Assembly (NCBI GenBank): GCA_026706445.1
Contig: JAPOYT010000157.1
Span: 59,202-105,733, forward strand
Direction: 5' to 3'
Length of the DNA: 46,532 nt
From: Chloroflexota bacterium
GTDB taxonomy: Bacteria; Chloroflexota; Anaerolineae; Aggregatilineales; Phototrophicaceae
This document shows, piece by piece, positions 26,265 to 35,268 of the stretch; position 1 is the first letter of the stretch; each line of letters starts with the position of its first letter. A program made the position numbers and the translations under genes. The notes beneath the pieces were generated by a model. The model made no database searches, was not told where the DNA came from, and saw nothing but the letters and a program-made list of their open reading frames with translations.

Positions 26265-26660
26265 ATGTCAGCACAGTATTATGAAGGAATCGGCCGCCGC
26301 AAGTCTGCGTCCGCCCGTGTGCGTCTCTTCCCCGGCGGTACCGGCCGGTTCATCATCAATGGCAAAGAGGGCATGGAATTCATGCCGCGCCTGGGCGATA
26401 TGGAGATTTGTATGGCGCCGCTGACCCATATCGGGCAGGAACGTCATTATGATGTTTCGGTGCACGTTAACGGCGGCGGCATCACGGGCCAGCGAGACGC
26501 GATCTTGCTGGGCATCGCGCGCGCGCTGGAGAAAATCGACCCGGATCTGCGCGGGACACTAAAGCGAGAGGGTTTCCTTTCGCGCGATGCGCGTGCGAAA
26601 GAGCGCAAGAAGCCAGGTCTAAAACGAGCCCGTAAAGCGCCGACATACACCAAGCGTTAA
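26265..26660 (+). CDS. rpsI: 30S ribosomal protein S9
   Basis: S9 is a head protein whose C-terminal arginine contacts P-site tRNA. YYEGIGRRKSASARVRLFPG at the start, VNGGGITGQRDAILLGIARA in the middle and the end ARKAPTYTKR with the terminal Lys-Arg are conserved. Length is 131 residues. GAGGAGA precedes the ATG. An intrinsic terminator follows, ending the alpha operon. Confidence 0.98.
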   Translation: MSAQYYEGIGRRKSASARVRLFPGGTGRFIINGKEGMEFMPRLGDMEICMAPLTHIGQERHYDVSVHVNGGGITGQRDAILLGIARALEKIDPDLRGTLKREGFLSRDARAKERKKPGLKRARKAPTYTKR

Positions 26661-26684
26661 AGACTGAATTGGACAGCGCTATTC

Positions 26685-26720
26685 TCAGCCAGCACTCCAT
26701 AAGGGTAGCTGGCTGATTTT
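26685..26720 (+). terminator. intrinsic terminator after rpsI
   Basis: TCAGCCAGC and GCTGGCTGA form a 9-bp perfect stem with a 14-base loop, followed directly by TTTTG. It closes the rpmJ-to-rpsI transcript. Confidence 0.85.
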
Positions 26721-26830
26721 GTTACGGCATTGTGAATTTCCGAATTGGCATCCTGTTAGAAGCAAATGCAAGTATGTAAAGAATGAAATTGACCGTCACC
26801 GGGAAGAAACTGCCAAAACAATCGAAACGT

Positions 26831-26856
26831 TGTAGGGGCGAGCCGGTGGCTCGCCC
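26831..26856 (+). repeat. dispersed hairpin repeat (copy 2)
   Basis: TGTAGGGGCGAGCCGGTGGC followed by TCGCCC forms a perfect 9-bp stem GGGCGAGCC/GGCTCGCCC with a GGT loop. It differs by one base from the copy inside the ribosomal operon. It lies in the 249-bp gap before the MazG gene. Confidence 0.8.
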
Positions 26857-26909
26857 ACACTTGTCTTAGTTTAGAATCAGTAATCGCACGAATACCTTGG
26901 AAGAGCTTT

Positions 26910-28373
26910 GTGTCGATGATCACCATTGTGGGATTGGGGCCGGGATCCGTCAACGACCTGTCCCTACGCGCCTGGAACAAATTGCGCGATACCGAAACGC
27001 TCTATTTGCGCACATCTCAGCATCCCTGTGTGGACGCTATTTCAGCGAATTGCGACTGCGTCAGCTTTGATGACATCTATGAGCGTTACGAACGCTTTGA
27101 TGAGGTCTATGCCGAGATTGCGGCGCGAATCATGCGAATTGCGCGGGAAGGCGGCGAAGTGGTCTACGCCGTGCCGGGCGATCCGCTGATTGGCGAGGCA
27201 AGCGTAACGCGCATCATCGAGCTCGCGCGCGCGGAGTCCATCCCCGTAGAGATCATCAATGGCATCAGCTTTGTCGAGCCATGCCTGTCGCTCTTGGGCA
27301 TTGACGCCCTGGATGGCTTACAGGTGCTTGATGCCTTGACCATTGCTGATGCCTATCATCCCCCCATCAATCCGGCGCTTCCGGCGCTCTTGGCGCAGGT
27401 CTACAGCAAGTCGGTCGCCTCTAACCTTAAATTGACGCTGATGAACCAGTACGACGATGAGTTCCCCGTCAAGCTGATCCACGCGGCCGGCGCCGACTTC
27501 GCCGCTGTCGAAGACTTGAAGCTCTACGAAATCGACCGCAGCCCGCGGATAAATGTCATGACCTCGCTTTACCTCCCCCCAATGGACGAAGCGAACAGCT
27601 TCGAAACCTTGCAGAACATCATCGCGCATTTGCGCTCGCCTGAAGGCTGCCCCTGGGACCGTGAACAGAGCCATCAATCACTGCGTCCCTTCCTCATTGA
27701 AGAAGCGCAGGAAGTGTTGGAAGCGTTGGATGCGGACGATCCGCAGGCGCTCTACGAAGAATTAGGCGACCTTCTCTTGCAGATACTTTTGCATACGCAA
27801 ATCGCCATTGACGAAGGCGAGTTCAAAATGATCCATCTGCTGCGCCACCTCAACGAGAAGATGATCCGCCGGCATCCTCACGTCTTTGGCGATGTGGAGA
27901 CGACTGGCGATCTCGCGCAGCTCTCTCGCATCTGGCATGAGGTCAAGCGGTCGGAGAAGGCTCGCGACGGCGCCCCGGAAGAATCGCTGCTGGATGGCAT
28001 TCCCAAGGGCGCGCCTGCGCTCTTCGTGGCGCACAAATACTCGCAGCGCGCGGCCAAAGCCGGCTTCGATTGGGATGATATGGCGGGCATTGAAGACAAG
28101 TTTAAGGAAGAACTGGCGGAAGTGCTCTCGGCCGCATCCGACAAAGAACGCGTAAAGGAAATCGGCGATCTGATATTCGTGCTGGTGAATTGGCTGCGCT
28201 GGCTCGGCGTCGATGATCCGGAAAGCCTGCTTCGAGAAATCAATGCGAAATTCTACCGCCGTTTTCGCCATGTCGAGCTGAGGGCGGCACAGACGGGCAA
28301 ACCGATCGCCGCCTTCAGTCTGGATGAGCTCGATGTCTGGTGGCAAGAAGCAAAGCGACTGACGACCGATTGA
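26910..28373 (+). CDS. mazG: nucleoside triphosphate pyrophosphohydrolase with N-terminal tetrapyrrole-methylase domain (MazG/YabN type)
   Basis: Two regions are visible. Residues 1-220 resemble a SAM-dependent tetrapyrrole methylase: ITIVGLGPGSVNDLSLRAW, then VVYAVPGDPLIGEASVTR. Residues about 235-487 are two MazG repeats: the first has EEAQEVLEAL...YEELGDLLLQILLH with the metal-binding EExxE and ExxD pattern, the second KEELAEVLSA...EIGDLIFVLVNW. MazG removes damaged or non-canonical nucleotides; the methylase half of YabN-like proteins has no firmly known role. Start is GTG (or an ATG two codons on). The stop overlaps the next gene (TGATG), so the two are probably coupled. Confidence 0.92.
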   Translation: MSMITIVGLGPGSVNDLSLRAWNKLRDTETLYLRTSQHPCVDAISANCDCVSFDDIYERYERFDEVYAEIAARIMRIAREGGEVVYAVPGDPLIGEASVTRIIELARAESIPVEIINGISFVEPCLSLLGIDALDGLQVLDALTIADAYHPPINPALPALLAQVYSKSVASNLKLTLMNQYDDEFPVKLIHAAGADFAAVEDLKLYEIDRSPRINVMTSLYLPPMDEANSFETLQNIIAHLRSPEGCPWDREQSHQSLRPFLIEEAQEVLEALDADDPQALYEELGDLLLQILLHTQIAIDEGEFKMIHLLRHLNEKMIRRHPHVFGDVETTGDLAQLSRIWHEVKRSEKARDGAPEESLLDGIPKGAPALFVAHKYSQRAAKAGFDWDDMAGIEDKFKEELAEVLSAASDKERVKEIGDLIFVLVNWLRWLGVDDPESLLREINAKFYRRFRHVELRAAQTGKPIAAFSLDELDVWWQEAKRLTTD

Positions 28374-29116
28374 TGCCGACGCAATTGGAAGGATTGCTCG
28401 CGGTTCAAGCGGCGCTCGAAGCAGGCTTTCGCGACCTACAGCAGATTCTGATCGATGAGAACAAACGCTACGATCGGCGCCTTAGAGAACTTCGTCGATC
28501 GGCAGAAGGCGCAGGTGTTGCAGTCCGCTTCACGGCGCGATCGACCATTGATGAACGCGCATCGGGCGAATCGCACGGCGGCATCGTCGCCGAGGCGGGC
28601 GACCGACGCTTTTGTCAACTGGCTGACCTGTTGCTGGCGAAGGATGCGGCTTTCATCGTCATGCTTGATGGCATCGAAGATCCCTACAATTTCGCCGGGG
28701 CGATTCGGGCGCTATACGCCGCCGGCGTTCATGGGGCGGTAGTCCGCCCACGCAACTGGACTAGCGCTGCGGCGCTCGTGGGGCGTGCCAGCGCCGGAAC
28801 GATTGAGCGGCTGCCGCTAGCTGTGGCCGAAAGCGCTGCTGACGCGGCCGAATTCTTTCGCGGCCGCGGTTTAGTCATAGCCTGCGCGGCAAGCGATGAC
28901 AGGTCAAAGTCGCTGTACCAGACGGACTTGACCCGGCCGCTGTTTCTGCTTATCGGCGGCGAAAGGCGCGGTGTCACCCGTTCGTTCCGGCGCGCAGCCG
29001 ACCTGCAACTGCGGATTCCCTACGGTCGTGAATTCGCCAGCGCGCTTGGCGCCGTTAGCGCCGCCTCCGTTATCGGTTTTGAGGTGATGCGCCAACGACG
29101 CTGTAAGAGTACCTAA
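28373..29116 (+). CDS. TrmH/SpoU-family RNA 2'-O-methyltransferase
   Basis: The family methylates ribose 2'-oxygens in rRNA or tRNA using a knotted SAM-binding fold. Motif 1 is VMLDGIEDPYNFAGAIRALY, motif 2 is FLLIGGERRGVTRSF and motif 3 is LRIPYGREFASALGAVSAAS. The usual motif 3 asparagine of SLNVS is replaced by alanine-leucine-glycine, as in a sub-branch whose targets are less well known. The N-terminal 80 residues form the RNA-recognition domain. Length is 247 residues. The ATG overlaps the MazG stop codon. The substrate (23S G2251 as in RlmB, or tRNA) cannot be decided from the sequence. Confidence 0.85.
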   Translation: MPTQLEGLLAVQAALEAGFRDLQQILIDENKRYDRRLRELRRSAEGAGVAVRFTARSTIDERASGESHGGIVAEAGDRRFCQLADLLLAKDAAFIVMLDGIEDPYNFAGAIRALYAAGVHGAVVRPRNWTSAAALVGRASAGTIERLPLAVAESAADAAEFFRGRGLVIACAASDDRSKSLYQTDLTRPLFLLIGGERRGVTRSFRRAADLQLRIPYGREFASALGAVSAASVIGFEVMRQRRCKST

Positions 29117-29205
29117 CCCGCAGTCGATCTTGTGTCGTGAAATGGCAACTTCTGCTAGTATGACATACAGATCTCAATGACCGCGGACATGGAAGAGGAG
29201 ATGGA

Positions 29206-30279
29206 ATGAAGGCGCTTATTCTCGCGGCTGGTCAAGGCACCCGTTTGCGCCCGGTTACGCTGACGATGCCGAAATCGCTGGTGCCGGTCGCCAACCGCTG
29301 GCTGATCAATTACGCCCTGGACGCGCTGAAGAAAGCGGGGCTTATCGACATTGGAATCGTCGTCAACAGCATGGATTCCCCCATCGTCGCCAATCTTCGC
29401 AGTGGCGAGCTTCTTGGCGTAAATATCGAGTATATCGTGCAGGACGAGCAGCTTGGGCTGGCGCATGCGACCGCGCTTTGTCACGAATTCGTCGGCGATG
29501 CCCCCTTCACCGTCTTCCTCGGCGACAACATCTTCCAAGACAAGATGACCGACTTGCTCACTTCCTTTGCGCATTCGCCCAATGAAGCCGCGGTCGTGCT
29601 AGGCCGGGTGCCCGATCCCACTCGTTTTGGCATTGCCGAAATCGATAATGGCAACATCGTTCGCGTGGTGGAAAAGCCGCAGGATCCACCGTCCAATCTG
29701 GCGATTGCCGGCGTTTATCTCTTCCGCTCATCAATATTTGACGCGATCAAACGCATCGAACCGTCGGGCCGCAACGAACTGGAGATCACCGACGCCATCC
29801 AGGTGTTGATCAACGATGGAAATCCGGTGGCATCGTACGAGCTGAACGGCTGGTGGATTGACGCGGGCAAGCCAAACGCGATCATCATGGCGAACCAGTT
29901 GGTGCTGGAGGAGTTGCCCTACACGCCGGCGCCGGAGAATAGCGATCAGATCGAAGGCGACAGCGAAATTTCGCACCGGGTTCTCATCGGCCGCAACAGC
30001 CGCATTGTTGACAGCGTCGTGCGCGGGCCCGTCATCATCGGCCGGAATACGATCATCCGCAACAGCTATGTCGGTCCCTATACATCGCTCGGCGACAATG
30101 TGGTGGTCGAAGGCAGCGAAATCGAAGCCAGCATCGTCATGAAAAACTGCGAGATTCGCAACATCCTTGGGCGGATTGATCGCAGCCTGCTCGCCGACAA
30201 CGCGCGCGTGACATCCGCTACGCATATGCCCGACGCGCATCGCTTCGTCTTGGCGGAAAACAGCTACGTCCAGTTCTAG
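29206..30279 (+). CDS. sugar-1-phosphate nucleotidyltransferase, RmlA-long type
   Basis: This enzyme activates a sugar-1-phosphate as a nucleotide sugar. The nucleotide-binding loop AAGQGTRLRPVTLTMPKSLV, the FLGDNIF metal site, the VEKPQDPPSNLAIAGVYLF segment and WWIDAGKPNAIIMAN match glucose-1-phosphate thymidylyltransferases. A left-handed beta-helix of hexapeptide repeats follows from about residue 250 (IGRNSRI, IIGRNTII, LGDNVVVEGSEI). That C-terminal domain marks the long RmlA branch. Length is 357 residues. GAAGAGGAG lies before the ATG. It is close to the glycan cluster on the opposite strand and probably feeds the same pathway; base and sugar specificity are not certain. Confidence 0.92.
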   Translation: MKALILAAGQGTRLRPVTLTMPKSLVPVANRWLINYALDALKKAGLIDIGIVVNSMDSPIVANLRSGELLGVNIEYIVQDEQLGLAHATALCHEFVGDAPFTVFLGDNIFQDKMTDLLTSFAHSPNEAAVVLGRVPDPTRFGIAEIDNGNIVRVVEKPQDPPSNLAIAGVYLFRSSIFDAIKRIEPSGRNELEITDAIQVLINDGNPVASYELNGWWIDAGKPNAIIMANQLVLEELPYTPAPENSDQIEGDSEISHRVLIGRNSRIVDSVVRGPVIIGRNTIIRNSYVGPYTSLGDNVVVEGSEIEASIVMKNCEIRNILGRIDRSLLADNARVTSATHMPDAHRFVLAENSYVQF

Positions 30280-30283
30280 GCGC

Positions 30284-30694
30284 TCATCTCAATTGACGTG
30301 GCGGCAGCAGCCCCTTGCGCCGCAAGTATTCTTCACTGGGTCCGTCCCATGCGTATCGCGCAAAATCAACTTTGCCACGCTGATCAAAGCATAGGCCTTC
30401 CATCTCCAGCAGGCGTCTCTGTTCTTTCGCCTGTGGGCTGCCTGCGGGGAAGCTGATCGTGCCGCCGCTGTTGATAACCCGCTGCCAGGGGATGGACTTT
30501 CCGCGCGGCGTCTTGCGCAGGGCGGTCCCCACCCAGCGTGGCGCCAGGCGCTTCATGCGTGTTGGCTCTGCCTCCGCGTCCGGCGGAATCATCGAGGCGA
30601 TTTGGCCGTAACTGCTGACCTTGCCAGCGGGAATCTGCCGCACGATATCCCAGACCGTTTCAAAGAATGACTGGGCATTTGGCGGGTTGAACAT
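30284..30694 (-). CDS. alkyltransferase-like protein (MGMT-family DNA-binding domain without the acceptor cysteine)
   Basis: Alkyltransferase-like proteins bind O6-alkylguanine in DNA and hand it to nucleotide excision repair. The fold is recognised by VWDIVRQIPAGKVSSYGQIA, the helix-turn-helix VGTALRKTP and the active-site region IPWQRVINSGG. In true methyltransferases this would be PCHRV; here tryptophan replaces the acceptor cysteine, so direct repair is not possible. Length of 136 residues is that of a stand-alone domain. GGGAG precedes the ATG. It converges tail-to-tail with the nucleotidyltransferase gene only 4 bp away. Confidence 0.9.
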   Translation of the reverse strand: MFNPPNAQSFFETVWDIVRQIPAGKVSSYGQIASMIPPDAEAEPTRMKRLAPRWVGTALRKTPRGKSIPWQRVINSGGTISFPAGSPQAKEQRRLLEMEGLCFDQRGKVDFARYAWDGPSEEYLRRKGLLPPRQLR

Positions 30695-30775
30695 GAACGC
30701 TCCCGGTTTTAGACTGGAAATCTTGCTTGTCCACTACAATGGTTTAGCGAAGCCATGAAACTCGGGAGAGATAAT

Positions 30776-31135
30776 ATGCAACTGGTTGGGCTGACAGTAG
30801 CCGCGATCAATATGACCGAGATGGTCGAATTCTACAACGCCGTCTTTGACGCGCGGCTGATTGCCACTGTGCATATCGGGGAAGAACAGTTTTACGCTGG
30901 TACGCTCTGCGGAATGAAGCTGACCTTTTGCCCCAATTCGATCGCCGGCGTCATCGCCGAGCAGAATCGCCAGCAGCTCCGCTTTCAAGTCGCGGATATC
31001 GGGGCGGTGATGGCGAAAGGTGTGGCGAATCATGGAAATGAGATCAATCCCATCGAAGAGTATAAAGGGGCGAAAGTCGCTTCTCTGGCCGACCCCGACG
31101 GCAATACCATCGAATTCGTCGAAATTCTCTCATAA
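30776..31135 (+). CDS. VOC-family (glyoxalase/bleomycin-resistance fold) protein
   Basis: A single vicinal-oxygen-chelate domain of 119 residues. GLTVAAINMTEMVEFYNAVF opens the first beta-alpha-beta module, and ASLADPDGNTIEFVE is the characteristic end of the second. Members bind a metal with His/Glu side chains and act as isomerases, dioxygenases or resistance proteins. The glutamate of IEFVE is kept, but the usual first-module histidine position is not obvious, so activity is uncertain. GGGAGAGA precedes the chosen ATG; another in-frame ATG lies 21 bases upstream. Its stop overlaps the end of the convergent kinase gene. Confidence 0.8.
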   Translation: MQLVGLTVAAINMTEMVEFYNAVFDARLIATVHIGEEQFYAGTLCGMKLTFCPNSIAGVIAEQNRQQLRFQVADIGAVMAKGVANHGNEINPIEEYKGAKVASLADPDGNTIEFVEILS

Positions 31136-32125
31136 TTCACCGTCAATGCTGCTAACGAGTTCGGCCGATGTCGGCGTGTAGTTGCCGAAATAGCGCACGA
31201 CAATGCCGCTGGCGTAATTCGCGAGCATGACGGCGTCGCTCACAGCCAAGTCCGCCACCAGCGCTAGCGTTAGCGTCGCGATGGCGGTATCACCGGCGCC
31301 GACCGTATCAAAGACATCACTGACCGATGGCGCCGGGCAATGCATGGTGTCGCCGTTTGCCGCCAAGGTGGCGCCGCGAGCCCCCCGTGTAATGATCGTC
31401 GCCCGGCGAATGCCCAGGTGATCGTGCAGCTGCAGCGCCGCCTCGCTAAACTCGTCGTCGGTCGCAAGATCGCGATTGAGATAGCGCTGCGCATCGTCCG
31501 CGTTGCATTTGATGACATCCAAGCGGCTGAATGTATCGAAGTTGCCCTGAACATCTGCGGTCAGCAGGACGCCGAATGCGGCGCAGAGATCGCGGATTCG
31601 ATGTACGAGCGACGGCCTCAGCAAGCCGCCGTGATAATGCGAAAGCAAGACGGCATCGGCATCGCCCAGCCTTTTGCTAGCGAAATCAACTAAGAGCGTC
31701 TCCGCTTCGTCATTAATGGGACGGCGCGTCACGGTGTCTATCCGCGTCACCTGCTGCGGAAAGCGCAGACCCATTTGCGCCAGAATTCGCGTCTTGACCG
31801 TCGTCGGTCGGTCGACGCAACTGATAATGCCGCTCGCGTCGATGCCCTGTTCAGCCAGGATCCGCTTCAGTTTCTCGCCTGGCGCGTCCTCGCCGACCAC
31901 CCCAAGCTGAGTCGCGCGTCCCCCCAGCGAAACGATATTCGCCGCCGGATTAGCCGCGCCGCCGGCGATGTGCCGTTTCGATTCAAGTTCGAGAACCGGG
32001 ACCGGCGCTTCGCGGCTCACGCGCGTTACGCGACCAGTGATGTATTCATCCAAGATCACATCACCGATCACCAGTACGCTTCGGTTTGCCAAGCTGGCTA
32101 CCTGGGACTTCAACAAAGTGGACAT
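31130..32125 (-). CDS. PfkB-family sugar kinase, RfaE1/HldE kinase-domain-like
   Basis: The protein resembles the kinase half of HldE, which makes heptose 1,7-bisphosphate for ADP-heptose. GDVILDEYITGRVTRVSREA followed by PVPVLE near residue 20, AGGAANPAANIVSLGG near 55, and the PfkB signature DTVGAGDTAIATL with the catalytic Asp near 278 support this. There is no nucleotidyltransferase domain, so it corresponds to a stand-alone RfaE1. Length is 331 residues. It is the last gene of the minus-strand glycan cluster, next to a heptosyltransferase-like gene, which favours a heptose or related sugar. No clear ribosome-binding site is seen. Confidence 0.85.
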   Translation of the reverse strand: MSTLLKSQVASLANRSVLVIGDVILDEYITGRVTRVSREAPVPVLELESKRHIAGGAANPAANIVSLGGRATQLGVVGEDAPGEKLKRILAEQGIDASGIISCVDRPTTVKTRILAQMGLRFPQQVTRIDTVTRRPINDEAETLLVDFASKRLGDADAVLLSHYHGGLLRPSLVHRIRDLCAAFGVLLTADVQGNFDTFSRLDVIKCNADDAQRYLNRDLATDDEFSEAALQLHDHLGIRRATIITRGARGATLAANGDTMHCPAPSVSDVFDTVGAGDTAIATLTLALVADLAVSDAVMLANYASGIVVRYFGNYTPTSAELVSSIDGEL

Positions 32126-32210
32126 TATTGTTAAGTGGACCCTATTCCCTTCCTTGCTCGTAAGCTTACCTTAATGCAGGCGCGATTCGGACAGTGGTTT
32201 TGTTTAGGTG

Positions 32211-34046
32211 TTATTCGTCTTGCTTCTGGCGCAAGACGGCGATTACGAAGCGAGGCAGGCGCAGCATCCGCCGCAGCCGCCAGGGTTGGCGCAGCAAGCG
32301 ATAGAACCATTCCAGACCGCGATCCCTCATCCATTGCGGCGCGCGCGGCACGACGCCGGCGATGAAATCGAAGGATCCGCCAACGCCCATCGCCATCGCC
32401 ACTTCCAGGCGCGGCAGGTTGCGCGCGATCCACTTGTCCTGCTTTGGCGCGCCGAAAGCCACCAGCAAGATGTCGGCGCCGCTGGCGTTGATCATCGCAA
32501 CAATTTCGTCTTCTTCGCGCTCGGCGGGGCTGCCGCCGTAGGCGCCACTGATGATCAGCTGCTGATGCTGCGCCTTCAGGATGCCAGCGGCGCGCTCGGC
32601 GATGCCTTCTCCGGCGCCGAGGAAGAAGATTTTCCAGCCCTTTTCCGCCGCGTGGCGCGCGATCAATGGCACGCCGTCCGATCCGGTAACACGTTCCGGC
32701 AAGGGCGCGCCCAAATGACGGCTCGCCCAAAGCAAGCCAACGCCATCAGGCACACAAATGGCGGCGCGATTCAAGATATTGAAAAAGATGGGATCGCGCC
32801 GCGCGACGATGATGAATTCGGGATTCACCGTGCAGACATGCTGCGCTCCAATATCCGCCTCTACCCACTTGCTGATCTGGTTCATCCAGTCATCGTAAGT
32901 AATGGCGTCGACAGGCACGCCGAGAATCTTCAGTCGCGAAAACGGCGAGCAATCGCTTACTGAGGTCAATGACTGCGGCCTGACCTCGTCGGCATGTGCC
33001 GTTGAGGACAGAAGATGTTTTGCCGCTTCCAGCACCTGAATCGGACGCACGAGCTTCATGCAGGTCCGCGCCTGGCAGCCTTCTCGCGCGCCAATTGTGT
33101 GGCCCGTGTAACTGCAGGGGCTGCATTCCACGCCGCTGCGCAGCACGGTCGCATGACTGCCAACCGCCCAGGGTTTCCAGGCATCCGGATTGCTTGGTCC
33201 GAAGATGCTCAAGACCGGCGTACCGGTGGCGGCGGCGATGTGCATCACGCCGCTGTCGGCGCCGATGAAGAGGTTGGCGCGGGCGATGATATCGGCGAGC
33301 TGCGGCAGCGTCGTCTTGCCCGCCAGGTTGATTGGCTTCTGATCGAGGAGATTCTCGACCACGTATCCGTCATCGTCAGGCCGTCCGACCAAGACGACTT
33401 CCGCGCCACATTGCTCGCGCAATCCATTTGCGACCTCGGCGAAACCAGCCGCAGGCCACCGGCGCGCCTTGCTGTAACCGCCGCTGCCCGCGTGCATGAC
33501 GACGATGGGTTTGGACGTTGGGGGAATCGCTTGGGAAGACATCGCCTCGCGCTTCATCTGTGCTGGCCGGGCGCAGCTGCTGGCGCCCAGAAGCGCTACG
33601 AGATCCAGCCAGTATTGCGCCTGATGCCGGGCGCCGAAGCCCTCATCATCGATAAAATCGGTGAGGAAGCCGATGTTGTGATTCCTCAAGCCGATGATCC
33701 GGCGCGCGCCGCTTGCTTTCGCCAACAGCCAAAATTTGAATACGCCGGCGCGAAATGTGAAGTGATGAAAGAAGACGATGGCGTCGTATTGCTGCGCGCG
33801 CAATCGCGGGAGCAGGCGCAAGTTCCGCCGCGAAAAGAAGTCACCGCTGGCGCTGCCTCCGCTTCTGTTGAAGGGAATCTGGCGGTCAACTAAGCGCGCA
33901 GGTACCAAGGGCAAGGCGTGCTCAGAAGCCAGCAGTTCAATCTGCGCCTGCGGACGCGCCTCGCGCAAGGCGGCGATCGCCGGCGTGGCCAGGACCAAAT
34001 CGCCGATATCCGCCAATTGCACCAGGAGAATGCGCTCGCTCGCCAT
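32211..34046 (-). CDS. fused GT9 (ADP-heptosyltransferase-like) and WecG/TagA/CpsF (GT26) glycosyltransferase
   Basis: Two complete glycosyltransferase domains share one 611-residue chain. Residues 1 to about 350 are GT9-like: ILLVQLADIGDLVLATPAI, MHAGSGGYSKARRWP, and GADSGVMHIAAATGTPVLSI followed by FGPSN, the donor-binding end of heptosyltransferases. After a linker (about 350-370), RLKILGVPVDAITYDDWMNQ begins a WecG/TagA domain with TVNPEFIIVARRD, VPDGVGLLWASR and LLVAFGAPKQDKWI. Such enzymes add N-acetylmannosaminuronic acid, N-acetylmannosamine or similar sugars to lipid-linked precursors. The neighbouring nucleotide-sugar dehydrogenase could supply a uronic-acid donor. The reading frame is continuous across the joint. 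Confidence 0.9.
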   Translation of the reverse strand: MASERILLVQLADIGDLVLATPAIAALREARPQAQIELLASEHALPLVPARLVDRQIPFNRSGGSASGDFFSRRNLRLLPRLRAQQYDAIVFFHHFTFRAGVFKFWLLAKASGARRIIGLRNHNIGFLTDFIDDEGFGARHQAQYWLDLVALLGASSCARPAQMKREAMSSQAIPPTSKPIVVMHAGSGGYSKARRWPAAGFAEVANGLREQCGAEVVLVGRPDDDGYVVENLLDQKPINLAGKTTLPQLADIIARANLFIGADSGVMHIAAATGTPVLSIFGPSNPDAWKPWAVGSHATVLRSGVECSPCSYTGHTIGAREGCQARTCMKLVRPIQVLEAAKHLLSSTAHADEVRPQSLTSVSDCSPFSRLKILGVPVDAITYDDWMNQISKWVEADIGAQHVCTVNPEFIIVARRDPIFFNILNRAAICVPDGVGLLWASRHLGAPLPERVTGSDGVPLIARHAAEKGWKIFFLGAGEGIAERAAGILKAQHQQLIISGAYGGSPAEREEDEIVAMINASGADILLVAFGAPKQDKWIARNLPRLEVAMAMGVGGSFDFIAGVVPRAPQWMRDRGLEWFYRLLRQPWRLRRMLRLPRFVIAVLRQKQDE

Positions 34047-34101
34047 AAGATTCGCCGCTGCTTGCCCTTTGCCATTTTATCAGATTGCCGAGCGTCCGAT
34101 G

Positions 34102-35217
34102 TCAGCGCTGCGCCAGCTCGTCGAATACGTACATTACTTTCTCGGCGGTCTTGTCCCAAGTGAAGCGCTTTGCCCGCAAGTGGCCCCGTTCGATCAGCGA
34201 TTGCCTGAGCGCTTCATCATCGCTGCAGCGGCTCATCGCCGCGGCGATATCGGCGACACACTCTGGATCGACCTGCAGTCCGGCATCGCCGACTAATTCG
34301 GGCAGGCTTGAGCTGTTGCTGGCGATGACGGGCGCGCCGCAATGCATCGCCTCGAGGACGGGAAAGCCAAATCCTTCGTACAGGCTGGGGAATACCAGCG
34401 CGATTGCGCCCGCAAGCAATCCGCGCTTGTCCGCCTCGTCAATATACCCGGTGACGCGGACCTTATCTGCGCCCGCCAGCCAGGAGTCATCAAATAGCCA
34501 GCCTTTGGCGCCGGCCAAAACCAAGGCCGTATCGGTATCCGCATGCGCCTCTTGCCAACGTCGAAAGGCCAGGATGAGCCGCTCAATGTTCTTGCGCGGT
34601 TGCAGTGTGCCGACAAATGCGAAATACCGCGCCGGCAGCTGATACTTGGCGCGCACTGCCTCAGTATCACTTTTCGCGGACGAATAGCTGTCGCCTTCAA
34701 CTCCAGGATAGACTGCGCGAATCTTCGCCGCGCTCGTGCTGTAAAAGTGGCTGAGATCATTGGCGGTCGCCTGGCTGTCGGCTACGACGAGCGCCGCCCG
34801 AGCTGCGCTGTAGCGCGTCGTGAGCTCCAAATAGGCGCGCTGACCGGCATTGTGGGCTTGAGGGAAATGCTTGTATCCCAGATCATGTATGGTGACGACC
34901 GCTCGACCGGGAAAGAGAAATGGCAGGGTGTGCGCCGGCGAAAATGTAATGTCGGGTCGCGCGCGCCAAAGCGCCTCCGCCCAACGAAGGTGTGTCCACA
35001 GCCGCGGAAATGGAATGACGATTTCGTTGATATGCGGTGATTTGACGAAGAGAGCCTCTGGCGGTCTATCACGGAAATACAGCGAAAGTTGGAATGGTTC
35101 GGCGCGAAGTTCGTTAGCCCGAATCAGCGCCTGAATTAAATGAAGCGCGTAATATTCAGTGCCCGTGGGCTGCCGCTTGGTGGCGCGGCTTGCGTCAATC
35201 GCGATTCGGAGCGCCAT
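34102..35217 (-). CDS. GT4-family glycosyltransferase
   Basis: A retaining glycosyltransferase with the GT-B fold. The N-terminal acceptor domain starts LRIAIDASRATKRQPTGTEY with a tyrosine-rich loop. The donor domain begins FAFVGTLQPRKNIERLILAF and contains the EX7E motif in FPSLYEGFGFPVLEAMHCGA, then APVIASNSSSLPELVGDAGL. The protein is 371 residues, of mannosyltransferase-like type. The GTG one codon upstream is a possible start. It lies 51 bp after the dehydrogenase and 55 bp before the fused transferase on the same strand, so they are probably co-transcribed. Sugar donor is not known. Confidence 0.92.
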   Translation of the reverse strand: MALRIAIDASRATKRQPTGTEYYALHLIQALIRANELRAEPFQLSLYFRDRPPEALFVKSPHINEIVIPFPRLWTHLRWAEALWRARPDITFSPAHTLPFLFPGRAVVTIHDLGYKHFPQAHNAGQRAYLELTTRYSAARAALVVADSQATANDLSHFYSTSAAKIRAVYPGVEGDSYSSAKSDTEAVRAKYQLPARYFAFVGTLQPRKNIERLILAFRRWQEAHADTDTALVLAGAKGWLFDDSWLAGADKVRVTGYIDEADKRGLLAGAIALVFPSLYEGFGFPVLEAMHCGAPVIASNSSSLPELVGDAGLQVDPECVADIAAAMSRCSDDEALRQSLIERGHLRAKRFTWDKTAEKVMYVFDELAQR

Positions 35218-35268
35218 CACATATTTTGCCTGGGCGCGACGGCGGCCTCCACGCGAGCTGCCGCGGCG

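Noticed and set aside
33015..33893. Long plus-strand frames opposite the fused glycosyltransferase
   Set aside because: The minus-strand frame carries clear GT9 and WecG motifs; the plus-strand frames have none.
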